Positions 1 through 8,443 of a stretch of 58,464 nucleotides of DNA are shown here, one piece after another (position 1 is the first letter of the stretch; every line of letters starts with the position of its first letter). Origin of the DNA: Bacillus sp. (in: firmicutes). Lineage in GTDB: Bacteria > Bacillota > Clostridia > Lachnospirales > Lachnospiraceae. Below the pieces are notes generated by a model. That model worked only from the letters and a program-made list of their open reading frames with translations, was not told where the DNA came from and made no database searches. Both the position numbers and the translations under genes were made by a program. Location of the stretch: positions 1-58,464 of the forward strand of contig JAMPCN010000006.1 of assembly GCA_023666125.1 (NCBI GenBank), read 5' to 3'.

Positions 1-195
1 AAGTATTCTACGCATTTCTTCCAAAAAAACCAATATTTATTTGTGAGAATAAAGTTTGGAAAAATATACGAGGAAAACAGGGAGAAAAAAGATAAAATTA
101 TCAAATATGGATAAAAAAACACAAAAACATATAAAAATATTGTAATATATGAATAAAGAAAGAAAGATAAAAAGAGAATTATTTTGTAAATAATA

Positions 196-224
196 TTCAC
201 TTTCTGATTGGAGTGTGATATAAT
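196..224 (+). promoter_or_regulatory. Extended -10 promoter of glgC-glgD
   Basis: TTCACT (196-201), a 17-nt spacer and TATAAT (219-224) preceded by TG (216-217) form an extended -10 sigma-A promoter. The rest of the first 289 bases is AT-rich and holds no convincing gene; a short minus-strand frame there has no ribosome site and low-complexity composition. Confidence 0.6.
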
Positions 225-289
225 TATGGAACAAAATAAAATTATTATTTTTATTTTAAATAAATTTATCAGAAACAAGAGGTGAGGAT

Positions 290-1564
290 ATGGTTAAGAA
301 AGAGATGATTGCCATGCTGTTAGCGGGCGGTCAGGGAAGCAGACTGGGGGTGTTGACTTCCAAAGTGGCGAAGCCTGCCGTATCATTTGGCAGTAAGTAC
401 AGGATTATTGATTTTCCACTAAGTAATTGTATCAATTCCGGTATTGATACGGTGGGTGTCCTGACACAGTACCAGCCGCTTCGTTTGAATACGCATATCG
501 GTATTGGCATTCCGTGGGATTTGGACAGGAATATCGGCGGCGTTACCGTGCTTCCTCCTTACGAGAAGAGCGTACACAGTGAATGGTATACGGGTACGGC
601 GAATGCGATTTACCAGAACATTGCCTATATGGAGAGCTTTAACCCTGAATATATCCTGATTCTTTCGGGTGACCATATCTACAAGATGGACTATGAAGTA
701 ATGTTGGATTTCCACAAGCAGAACGGTGCGGAAGCCACCATTGCGGTTATGCCGGTTCCGATGGAGGAGGCGAAGCGGTTCGGTATTATGATTACCGATG
801 AGAACCGCAGAATTACCGACTTTGAGGAGAAACCGGAGCAGCCGAGAAGCAATCTCGCTTCGATGGGGATTTATATTTTTAACTGGAAGACCTTAAAGGA
901 AGCGCTGCTTGTCAATGCGGAACAGTCAGGCTTGGACTTTGGTAAACATATTATTCCATACTGCCATAAAAAAGGCGCGCCTCTTTACGCATATGAATTT
1001 AACGGATATTGGAAGGACGTAGGAACGCTGAGTTCTTATTGGGAAGCCAATATGGAACTGATTGACATTGTTCCGGAATTTAATTTATATGAAGAGTACT
1101 GGAAGATTTATACGAAATGTGAGACGCTGCCGCCTCAGTATCTGGCTCCCGACAGCGTGGTGGAAAGAAGCATTATCGGAGAGGGAAGCGAGGTATACGG
1201 AAAGGTGTATAATTCCGTTATCGGCTGCGGCGTAACGATTGGAGCAGACACTGTTATCAGGGATTCCATAGTCATGAATTCTACGGAAATCGGCAAAAAC
1301 TGTGAATTATATAAAGCCATCGTAGCGGAGAACGTGACCTTGGGAGATAACGTGAAACTGGGAATCGGGGATGAAGTTCCCAATATGACGGATCCGCATA
1401 TTTATAATCACGGCCTTGTAACGATCGGGGAAAAGAGCGTTATCCCTGACGGTGTTACGATAGGGAAGAACTCCGTTGTATTTGGCGCGACCACTGCCGA
1501 AGATTATGAGAACCTATATCTTCCGAGCGGTAGAACATTGATTAAGGCAGGTGATGAACAGTGA
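290..1564 (+). CDS. glgC: Glucose-1-phosphate adenylyltransferase, catalytic subunit
   Basis: Makes ADP-glucose from glucose-1-phosphate and ATP, the committed step of bacterial glycogen synthesis in the cytosol. The 424-residue length is normal. The nucleotide-binding signature GGQGSRLG lies at residues 13-20 and the catalytic-region motif [10 protein letters not shown] at about 126-135. The C-terminal third (from about residue 290) is a left-handed beta-helix of hexapeptide repeats. The start is fixed by a strong ribosome site (GAGGTGAGG) just upstream. The gene overlaps glgD by four bases, so the two are translationally coupled; in Firmicutes GlgC and GlgD form a mixed tetramer. Glycogen phosphorylase (glgP) lies about 32 kb downstream, so synthesis and breakdown genes are not in one operon here. 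Confidence 0.95.
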   Translation: MVKKEMIAMLLAGGQGSRLGVLTSKVAKPAVSFGSKYRIIDFPLSNCINSGIDTVGVLTQYQPLRLNTHIGIGIPWDLDRNIGGVTVLPPYEKSVHSEWYTGTANAIYQNIAYMESFNPEYILILSGDHIYKMDYEVMLDFHKQNGAEATIAVMPVPMEEAKRFGIMITDENRRITDFEEKPEQPRSNLASMGIYIFNWKTLKEALLVNAEQSGLDFGKHIIPYCHKKGAPLYAYEFNGYWKDVGTLSSYWEANMELIDIVPEFNLYEEYWKIYTKCETLPPQYLAPDSVVERSIIGEGSEVYGKVYNSVIGCGVTIGADTVIRDSIVMNSTEIGKNCELYKAIVAENVTLGDNVKLGIGDEVPNMTDPHIYNHGLVTIGEKSVIPDGVTIGKNSVVFGATTAEDYENLYLPSGRTLIKAGDEQ

Positions 1565-2679
1565 GAGCGATAGGAATTATTTTAGCCGGCGGTAACAACC
1601 ACAGAATGAAAGAATTGACGAGAAAGCGTGCTGTCTGTGCTATGCCGATTGCAGGAAGTTATCGCGGTATCGACTTTGCACTCAGTAACATGACCAATTC
1701 CCATATCAATAAGGTTGCGGTATTTACCCAGTATAATGCGGGCAGCTTAAATGAACATTTAAGTTCATCCAAATGGTGGGATTTCGGACGTAAACAGGGC
1801 GGATTATTTCTTTTTACCCCTGCGACGACGGCGGAGAGCAATGCATGGTATCGCGGCACGGCGGACGCCATAGCCCAGAACCTTGCTTTTTTGAAAAACA
1901 GCCATGAACCTTATGTAGTCATTTCTTCCGGTGACTGTGTTTACAAGATGGATTATAATAAGGTATTGGAATATCATATTGAAAAAAAGGCTGATATTAC
2001 GGTAGTATGTAAGGAGATGGGAGCCGACGCCAATATAGAACGTTTCGGTACGGTTAAGATGAATGAGGAAAGCCGTATTGAAGAGTTTGAAGAAAAGCCG
2101 GTAGTAGCAAAATCCAACACGATTTCCTGTGGCGTATATATCGTCAGAAGACGACAGCTTATCGAAATGATTGAGAAATGCGCCGAAGAAGACCGGTACG
2201 ATTTTGTAAAAGACATTCTGATTCGTTATAAAGACATTAAGAGAATCTTTGGTTATAAAATTAAGGAGTACTGGAGCAACATTGCGACGGTGGAGGATTA
2301 TTTCAAGACAAATATGGATTTCTTACAGCCGGATATCAGAAATTATTTCTTTAAACAGTATCCGGACGTATACTCCAAGGTAGATGATAATCCTCCGGCA
2401 AAATATAACGTAGGAGCAAAAATAAGAAACAGCCTGATTTCAAGCGGCTGTATTGTAAATGGTACTGTAGAGGATTCAGTTATCTTTAAAAAGACCTATG
2501 TTGGAAACAACTGCTATATTAAGAATTCCATCATTTTAAATGATGTTTATATCGGAGATAATACGCATATTGAAAATTGTATCGTTGAAAGCCGGGGTAC
2601 AATTAGGGCAAATTCATATTACAGAGGGGAAAACGGAATAGAAATTGTGGTAGAACATAATGACAGATATGTTATTTAA
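1561..2679 (+). CDS. glgD: GlgD, regulatory subunit of ADP-glucose pyrophosphorylase
   Basis: Paralogue of GlgC that acts as its partner subunit. The fold is the same (Rossmann-like nucleotidyltransferase followed by beta-helix), but the nucleotide-binding loop is altered: LAGGNNHRM at about residues 8-16 replaces the GQGSRL signature, and [10 protein letters not shown] replaces [10 protein letters not shown]. This fits the known reduced or absent catalytic activity of GlgD. The start is GTG at 1561, inside the end of glgC (stop at 1562-1564), giving tight translational coupling. At 372 residues it is of normal length for GlgD. Confidence 0.93.
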   Translation: MRAIGIILAGGNNHRMKELTRKRAVCAMPIAGSYRGIDFALSNMTNSHINKVAVFTQYNAGSLNEHLSSSKWWDFGRKQGGLFLFTPATTAESNAWYRGTADAIAQNLAFLKNSHEPYVVISSGDCVYKMDYNKVLEYHIEKKADITVVCKEMGADANIERFGTVKMNEESRIEEFEEKPVVAKSNTISCGVYIVRRRQLIEMIEKCAEEDRYDFVKDILIRYKDIKRIFGYKIKEYWSNIATVEDYFKTNMDFLQPDIRNYFFKQYPDVYSKVDDNPPAKYNVGAKIRNSLISSGCIVNGTVEDSVIFKKTYVGNNCYIKNSIILNDVYIGDNTHIENCIVESRGTIRANSYYRGENGIEIVVEHNDRYVI

Positions 2680-2832
2680 TGTTATTGTATCCGAAGTAGG
2701 TCTGATAGATTGAATGGATAAAGATGTTGTTGATTACAAGCTGCGTGGCTTGATAAGTATGACTTGTGTGGAAAAGCTTGTGAAAGCCGACGGGAACCTG
2801 TTCGGTATCATATGATAAGGAGGCTGAGCTTC

Positions 2833-3105
2833 ATGAGAATTACTGATGTCCGCGTACGTAAAATGACTCAAGACAGCAAGATGAAAGCAATCGTCTCAAT
2901 TACCATTGACGACGAGTTTGTAGTGCATGACATTAAAGTAATTGAGGGCGAAAAAGGACTTTTTATTGCTATGCCAAGCAAGAAGGCGACTGATGGCGAA
3001 TATCGGGATATTGCACATCCGATTAATTCGACTACCAGAGAACGTATTCAAAGTATCATTTTGGATAGCTATGAGAAAGCGCTTTTAGAACCGAATGACG
3101 AATAA
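2833..3105 (+). CDS. spoVG: SpoVG septation/RNA-binding regulator
   Basis: A 90-residue SpoVG protein; the family binds nucleic acids and influences septation and sporulation. The reading frame extends upstream, but the real start is the ATG at 2833, where AAGGAGG sits at normal distance and the protein begins MRITDVRVR, the family's conserved N-terminus. Other conserved blocks are [11 protein letters not shown] and FIAMPSKK. It lies in the order spoVG-pth-mfd known from Bacillus, but glmU-prs-ctc are missing and glgC-glgD are upstream. The 150-base gap before it contains small hairpins; I could not find a convincing sigma-H promoter there. Confidence 0.95.
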   Translation: MRITDVRVRKMTQDSKMKAIVSITIDDEFVVHDIKVIEGEKGLFIAMPSKKATDGEYRDIAHPINSTTRERIQSIILDSYEKALLEPNDE

Positions 3106-3126
3106 TGGATTGAGTGAGTAATTGGC

Positions 3127-3153
3127 AAAAAGGATGCTTAGGCATCCTTTTTT
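3127..3153 (+). terminator. Intrinsic terminator after spoVG
   Basis: An 11-bp perfect stem, AAAAAGGATGC (3127-3137) with GCATCCTTTTT, closes a 4-base loop (3138-3141) and is followed directly by a T run. Only 24 bases separate it from pth, too few for a normal promoter, so pth-mfd must be read through it or be transcribed from a promoter overlapping the spoVG end. Confidence 0.85.
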
Positions 3154-3177
3154 GTCAGCCACAAACGGGGAGAGGCT

Positions 3178-3771
3178 ATGTACATTATCGCAGGTTTGGG
3201 AAATCCGGGTGGAAAATATGAAAATACACGCCATAATATAGGTTTTATGGTAATTGATGCAGCGGCAGAAAAGTATCATATCGCGGTAACGGAAAAAAAG
3301 CATAAGGCGTTAATCGGAAAGGGTATGATTGGCGGTGAAAAAGTGATTCTGGTAAAGCCGCAGACTTTTATGAATCTCAGTGGTGAAAGTATAAGAGAGG
3401 TCATAGACTATTATAAAATAGAAGAAAAGTCGGAACTTATCGTCATTTCCGACGATATCAGTCTGGATGTGGGAATGCTCCGTATCCGTAAAAAAGGCAG
3501 CGCAGGCGGGCATAACGGCCTTAAAAATATTATCCTGCATCTTGGACATGATGAATTTCAGCGGATTAAAATCGGCGTAGGGGAAAAACCGTCCGATTAT
3601 GATTTGGTGGATTATGTGTTGGGGCATTTCGGAACAGAAGACAGAACAATAATAGAAGACTGTGTGAAAAAAGCGGTAGAGGCAATGGAAGTTATGATAA
3701 CGGAAGGAGCCGACGCGGCAATGAACCAATTTAATAAAAAGACGGCGAAAGGAGCAGGACAACAACCATGA
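3178..3771 (+). CDS. pth: Peptidyl-tRNA hydrolase
   Basis: Releases peptides from prematurely dissociated peptidyl-tRNA, an essential recycling step in the cytosol. The 197 residues cover the whole family. N9 and the catalytic H19 sit in GLGNPGGKY...TRHNIGF, the conserved Asp follows in ISDDISLD (about residue 92), and GSAGGHNG is the second substrate-contact motif. The ribosome site GGGGAGAGG precedes the ATG. The stop codon overlaps the mfd start (ATGA). Bacillus has the anti-sigma-F gene fin between pth and mfd; the overlap here leaves no room for it. Confidence 0.96.
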   Translation: MYIIAGLGNPGGKYENTRHNIGFMVIDAAAEKYHIAVTEKKHKALIGKGMIGGEKVILVKPQTFMNLSGESIREVIDYYKIEEKSELIVISDDISLDVGMLRIRKKGSAGGHNGLKNIILHLGHDEFQRIKIGVGEKPSDYDLVDYVLGHFGTEDRTIIEDCVKKAVEAMEVMITEGADAAMNQFNKKTAKGAGQQP

Positions 3772-6700
3772 GGGCATTACTGGCGCCCCTGCATGAACTG
3801 GGAGAATATGACGAAATTAAAAAAATGCTGAAAAAGGACAATGCGGCAGTTGCGTTAAGCGGCTGTGTTGATTCTGAAAAGCTGCATATGGTATACGGAC
3901 TTGGCGATGGTTTTCGATATAAAATCATCGTTACTTTTGATGAACTGAAAGCAAAGGAATTGTATGAAGATTATAAATTTTATGACAGAAATGTCATGAT
4001 TTATCCGGCCAAGGATCTGATATTTTTTCAGGCCGACATTCATGGAAATCAGTTGATTATGCAGCGTATGAAAGCGCTGCGCAGACTGATGGAAAAAAAG
4101 CCCGCGACCATCATTACGACCTTTGACGCATTGATGGCGCCGCAGGTTCCGTTATCGGTGCAAAAAGAGAATGTTATTTCCATTAATAAAGAAAACAGCG
4201 TTGACGAAAACAGCCTGGCCGTGCAATTAACCTCATTAGGGTATGAGAAAAACTATCAGGTGGAAGCGCCCGGACAGTTCAGTATCCGGGGCGGCATTAT
4301 TGATATTTTTGACTTAACGGAAGAAAATCCTTACCGCATTGAACTGTGGGGGGAGGATGTGGAGTCTATCCGGAGTTTTGATGTATTGAGCCAGCGTTCC
4401 ATTGAAAAATTAGAGTCCGTTTCTATTTATCCCGCGACGGAAATTGCCTTAAGCGAAGAACAACTGCGTACAGGTCTTAAGGCCATTGAAAAAGAGGGAA
4501 AAGAATATGAGGCAAAACTGCGCGCTGAAATGAAGACGGAGGAGGCGCACCGCATTCATAAACAGATAGGAGAGCTGAAAGAACAGCTTTTGGAACTGGG
4601 ATTTTCTTTTAACGCGGTGAATCTGGAAAGCTATATCCGGTATTTTTATCCAAAGCTTACGACTTTTCTGGAATTTTTTCCGGTAGAGCAAAGCTGCGTT
4701 TTTATAGATGAACCGATTCGCGTCGGCGAATATGCGGGGGCGGTGGAATTTGAATTCAGAGAAAGCATGATGCACCGTGTGGAGAAAGGCTATATTTTAC
4801 CGGGGCAGATGGACGTTTTATTCAGATGTGAGGAGGTTGCCGCAAAACTTGCGGACAGAAGAGTTGTGGCGCTGTCCATGATGGACGGGAAAAATCCGCT
4901 GTTTAAGACGGAGCGGAAATTTGATATTCAGGCAAGAAGCCTGCCTTCTTATAATAACAGTTTTGACGCGCTGGTAAAAGACTTATTAAGATATAAAAAG
5001 AACGGATACCGGGTGCTGCTTTTGTCGGGTTCCAGAACGAGAGCCAAAAGACTTGCTGAAGATTTGCGGGAGCAGGAGGTTTCCGCTTTTTACAGTGAAG
5101 ACCCGGAACGGGAAGTACAGCCGGGAGAAGTAATGACTTATTACGGACGGGTGCTAAAGGGATTTGAATATCCGCTGCTTAAGTTTATCGTCATTTCGGA
5201 GAGCGATATCTTCGGCGTCCAGAAAAAGAGAAAGAAGAAGAAAAAGATTTATGAAGGGCAGAAAATTAATGATTTTGCGGAACTGAAAGTCGGCGATTAT
5301 GTCGTGCATGAGACGCACGGTCTCGGTATATACCGTGGCATCGAGAAAGTGGAAGTGGAGAAAGTCACAAAGGACTATATTAAAATAGAGTATCGGGATG
5401 GCGGAAATCTGTATATTCTGGCGACAGGACTGGACGTCATTCAAAAATATGCGTCTGCGGATGCCGGAACGCCGAAATTAAATAAATTAGGCACGCAGGA
5501 ATGGAATAAGACAAAGACCAAAGTACGCAGCGCAGTCAATGAAATAGCGCAGGATTTGGTGGAATTATATGCACACAGACAGCAGAGAAACGGTTATCAG
5601 TACGGGGCGGATACGGTCTGGCAGAAAGAATTTGAAGAAATGTTTCCCTATGAGGAAACGGAGGATCAGTTAAATGCTATTGCCGATACCAAGGCGGATA
5701 TGGAAAGTGTTAAGATAATGGATCGCCTGATTTGCGGAGACGTCGGATATGGAAAGACAGAAATTGCCATCCGCGCCGCGTTTAAGGCGGTGCAGGAGGG
5801 AAAACAGGTGGTTTATCTGGTGCCGACAACGATTTTGGCGCAGCAGCATTACAATACCTTTATACAGCGTATGAAGGACTTTCCGGTTCGTATCGAACTG
5901 CTTTCCCGTTTCCGCACTGCAGCAGAGCAGAAAAAGACGATAGAAGCGCTGCGAAAAGGCATGGTGGATATCGTTATCGGTACGCACAGAGTACTTTCGG
6001 ATGATGTTGTTTTTAAGGATTTAGGATTATTAATTGTAGATGAGGAACAGCGTTTTGGCGTAACGCATAAAGAAAAAATTAAGAAGATGAAAGAAGACGT
6101 TGACGTATTGACGCTGACCGCGACGCCGATTCCCAGAACGCTTCATATGAGCCTTATCGGTATTCGCGACATGAGTGTGTTAGAGGAGGGGCCGAACGAC
6201 AGGCTGCCGATACAGACCTTTGTCTGTGAATACAATGAGGAGCTGGTGCGGGAAGCGATTGTCAGGGAACTTGCCAGAAAAGGACAGGTATATTATGTTT
6301 ATAACAGGGTTGCGCATATTGCCGATGTTGCAGCCTCTGTCCAAAATCTGGTTCCGGAGGCGACGGTTGCCTTTGCCCATGGACAGATGAAAGAGAGGGA
6401 ATTAGAGCGTATCATGTATGATTTTATCGACGGGGAGATTGATATTCTGGTGTCTACCACCATTATTGAAACCGGATTGGATATCACGAATGTGAATACC
6501 ATGATTATTCATGATTCCGATAATATGGGGCTGTCGCAGCTCTATCAGCTTCGGGGCAGGGTAGGGCGTTCCAACCGGACGGCATACGCTTTTCTCATGT
6601 ATAAGAGAGATAAGATGTTAAAAGAAGTCGCGGAGAAACGTCTGGAGGCAATCCGGGAGTTTACCGATTTGGGAAGCGGTTTTAAAATTGCCATGCGCGA

Positions 6701-7325
6701 TTTGGAAATCCGCGGCGCGGGCAATATTCTCGGCGCAAGACAGCATGGGCATATGCAGGCGGTAGGATATGATTTATACTGTAAAATGCTAAATGAGGCG
6801 GTAAAAAATATAAAGGGCATCCCTGTCATAGAGGATTTTAACACGGCGATTGATTTGGATGTGGATGCCTATATTCCGCCCTCTTATATTGTCAATGAGA
6901 TTCAAAAACTGGATATTTATAAGCGGATTGCCGGCATTGAGAACGACAGGGAATGCGACGATATGAAAGAGGAACTTCTTGACCGTTTCGGGGAAATCCC
7001 CAAATCTGTTGATAATCTGCTACGGATTGCGCTTATCCGGGTGAAGGCGCACAAACTTTTTATGCCCGAGGTGAAAGGGAAAAACGAATTGCTGCAATTC
7101 CTGTTTAGGACGGACGCGCCGATAGCGGTGGAGAATATTCCGCTGTTAATACAAAGGTACGAGGGAAAACTTTTGTTTGACCCGAAAGGCACGCCTGCTT
7201 TCCGGTATCGGTATAGAAAATGCGATTTGGTGGAAAAAAATGAAGAAATGCTCTTATCCTTGACAGAGCAGCTATTGGGCGATATGGAGGAACTTCTTTT
7301 AGGAAAAAATATGGCAGTGCAGTAA
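3768..7325 (+). CDS. mfd: Transcription-repair coupling factor
   Basis: ATP-driven translocase that pushes stalled RNA polymerase off damaged DNA and recruits UvrA. At 1185 residues it is full length. The order of domains is the UvrB-like module at the N-terminus, the RNA-polymerase interaction domain (VVHETHGLGIYRG at about residue 510), and a RecG-like helicase core with Walker A GDVGYGKT at about 655 and Walker B DEEQ at about 758. Motif VI and the TRG region follow (QLRGRVGRS), then the C-terminal autoinhibitory domain. Translation is coupled to pth by the ATGA overlap. No terminator is visible straight after it. Confidence 0.97.
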   Translation: MRALLAPLHELGEYDEIKKMLKKDNAAVALSGCVDSEKLHMVYGLGDGFRYKIIVTFDELKAKELYEDYKFYDRNVMIYPAKDLIFFQADIHGNQLIMQRMKALRRLMEKKPATIITTFDALMAPQVPLSVQKENVISINKENSVDENSLAVQLTSLGYEKNYQVEAPGQFSIRGGIIDIFDLTEENPYRIELWGEDVESIRSFDVLSQRSIEKLESVSIYPATEIALSEEQLRTGLKAIEKEGKEYEAKLRAEMKTEEAHRIHKQIGELKEQLLELGFSFNAVNLESYIRYFYPKLTTFLEFFPVEQSCVFIDEPIRVGEYAGAVEFEFRESMMHRVEKGYILPGQMDVLFRCEEVAAKLADRRVVALSMMDGKNPLFKTERKFDIQARSLPSYNNSFDALVKDLLRYKKNGYRVLLLSGSRTRAKRLAEDLREQEVSAFYSEDPEREVQPGEVMTYYGRVLKGFEYPLLKFIVISESDIFGVQKKRKKKKKIYEGQKINDFAELKVGDYVVHETHGLGIYRGIEKVEVEKVTKDYIKIEYRDGGNLYILATGLDVIQKYASADAGTPKLNKLGTQEWNKTKTKVRSAVNEIAQDLVELYAHRQQRNGYQYGADTVWQKEFEEMFPYEETEDQLNAIADTKADMESVKIMDRLICGDVGYGKTEIAIRAAFKAVQEGKQVVYLVPTTILAQQHYNTFIQRMKDFPVRIELLSRFRTAAEQKKTIEALRKGMVDIVIGTHRVLSDDVVFKDLGLLIVDEEQRFGVTHKEKIKKMKEDVDVLTLTATPIPRTLHMSLIGIRDMSVLEEGPNDRLPIQTFVCEYNEELVREAIVRELARKGQVYYVYNRVAHIADVAASVQNLVPEATVAFAHGQMKERELERIMYDFIDGEIDILVSTTIIETGLDITNVNTMIIHDSDNMGLSQLYQLRGRVGRSNRTAYAFLMYKRDKMLKEVAEKRLEAIREFTDLGSGFKIAMRDLEIRGAGNILGARQHGHMQAVGYDLYCKMLNEAVKNIKGIPVIEDFNTAIDLDVDAYIPPSYIVNEIQKLDIYKRIAGIENDRECDDMKEELLDRFGEIPKSVDNLLRIALIRVKAHKLFMPEVKGKNELLQFLFRTDAPIAVENIPLLIQRYEGKLLFDPKGTPAFRYRYRKCDLVEKNEEMLLSLTEQLLGDMEELLLGKNMAVQ

Positions 7326-7386
7326 AGCAATCCGAACAGTTGTTCGTCAAAGACCGGTTTATGGTACTTTATAAATGCTATTCTAT

Positions 7387-7420
7387 TTTCAGAACAAGAA
7401 AACAGATTCTGAAAGGAGAT
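7387..7420 (+). promoter_or_regulatory. Inverted repeat abutting the microprotein ribosome site
   Basis: TTTCAGAA (7387-7394) and TTCTGAAA (7407-7414) form a perfect 8-bp stem with a 12-base loop. The right arm runs straight into the SD AAAGGAGAT (7412-7420) of the 35-residue ORF, sharing its first three bases. In RNA this could limit ribosome access. No T run follows, so it is not a terminator. Confidence 0.5.
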
Positions 7421-7427
7421 GGCATTT

Positions 7428-7535
7428 ATGAAAGGATACACAGTGGAAAGCGGTTATATGGGATATGTGGAAGGTGTCTATATGTTATTTGCAAGCGAGA
7501 CGGATTATGAAGAATATGTAGAACACCGGAATTGA
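7428..7535 (+). CDS. Conserved-looking 35-residue microprotein
   Basis: An ATG at 7428 with an excellent ribosome site (AAAGGAGAT, 7-base spacing) opens a 35-codon frame ending in TGA at 7533-7535. The peptide starts MKGYTVESGYMGYVEG and ends ETDYEEYVEHRN. It is acidic, rich in Tyr and Gly, and has no membrane segment or signal peptide. The two aromatic/Gly-rich halves (GYMGYVEG and YMLFASETDYEEY) look like a small folded beta-hairpin plus helix rather than random sequence. From memory similar short proteins occur in Lachnospiraceae, but I cannot verify this here. Function unknown. It sits between mfd and the hydrolase promoter. Confidence 0.65.
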   Translation: MKGYTVESGYMGYVEGVYMLFASETDYEEYVEHRN

Positions 7536-7543
7536 ATTAAGTG

Positions 7544-7572
7544 TTGTATGATGGGATGAAATGGCATATATT
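7544..7572 (+). promoter_or_regulatory. Sigma-A promoter of hydrolase-murF-ddl
   Basis: TTGTAT (7544-7549), exactly 17 bases, then TATATT (7567-7572). It stands directly behind the microprotein stop and upstream of the alpha/beta hydrolase, so it probably drives the three-gene cell-wall unit. Confidence 0.6.
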
Positions 7573-7645
7573 ATATGTTAAGATAACGAAAGTGCGATAC
7601 CGTTCGTTCATAATCCGTGTTGTGGAAAATAATATGGAGGTCTGC

Positions 7646-8410
7646 GTGATTATTAAAGTTGATAATATTCCGGTAAATTATATAGATGAAGGAACAGGCG
7701 ATGTTATTTTGCTTCTGCATGGGTGGGGGTCTAATATTACCCTGTTTGATGGGATTATCAAGACGCTTTCTGCAAGGCACAGAATAATTGCGCCGGATAT
7801 GCCGGGATTTGGCAAAACACCGGAGCCGCAGACGCCGTGGTGTGTGGATGACTATGTGGACTTTGTGATGAAGTTTATGGAGAGTCTGCAATTAACAGAG
7901 GTAAGTGTCGTAGTGCATTCCTTTGGCGGCAGAGTCCTATTTAAAATGAATGCGAGGCAGAATCTTCCCTATACAATCCGTAAGGCGGTTTTGATTGACA
8001 GTGCGGGAATTATGCCGAAAAAGACATGGAAGCAGAAAGTGAGCCTTCGCCTTTATAAGATGGCAAGCAGTATGATGAGTACGAAAGTATTGCATTTTTT
8101 GTACCCTGATGCGGTGGAGGATATGAGGAAAAAGAGGGGATCCGCGGATTATAATAATGCGACGCCGATTATGCGGGCTACGCTGGTAAAAGTCGTGAAT
8201 GAAGATTTGGAACCGCTTATTTCCAAAATAAAATGTCCGACGCTTCTGATTTGGGGAGATGCGGATACGGCGACGCCGATTGCAGATGCCCGGACAATGG
8301 AGCGGCTGATAAAAGACGCAGGGCTTGTGGTATGCGAGGGGGCGGGGCATTATTCTTTCCTGGAACAGCCCGCAAAAGTACACGGCGCATTGCAGAGCTT
8401 TTTCGGATAG
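7646..8410 (+). CDS. Alpha/beta-fold hydrolase
   Basis: A 254-residue cytosolic alpha/beta hydrolase of unknown substrate. The oxyanion motif LLHGWGSN is at about residues 20-27, the nucleophile elbow VHSFGGR at about 88-94, the acid in WGDADTATP at about 205 and the catalytic His in GAGHYSFLE at about 233, so the triad is complete. The frame is open further upstream, but GTG at 7646 with GGAGG five bases before it fits best and the family homology begins there. It is the first gene of a unit with the MurF-like ligase and ddl. That context suggests, but does not prove, a role near cell-wall precursors. Confidence 0.85.
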   Translation: MIIKVDNIPVNYIDEGTGDVILLLHGWGSNITLFDGIIKTLSARHRIIAPDMPGFGKTPEPQTPWCVDDYVDFVMKFMESLQLTEVSVVVHSFGGRVLFKMNARQNLPYTIRKAVLIDSAGIMPKKTWKQKVSLRLYKMASSMMSTKVLHFLYPDAVEDMRKKRGSADYNNATPIMRATLVKVVNEDLEPLISKIKCPTLLIWGDADTATPIADARTMERLIKDAGLVVCEGAGHYSFLEQPAKVHGALQSFFG

Positions 8411-8443
8411 AGGATGTTGGAAGAAGAAAGGAATTAAAAATCA

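Noticed and set aside
37-234. Short minus-strand frame in the first 289 bases
   Set aside because: Phe/Ile-rich low-complexity product of AT-rich DNA, no ribosome site, overlaps the glgC promoter.
3310-3777. 155-codon minus-strand frame opposite pth
   Set aside because: The pth frame is a complete conserved enzyme; the opposite frame has no recognisable motif.
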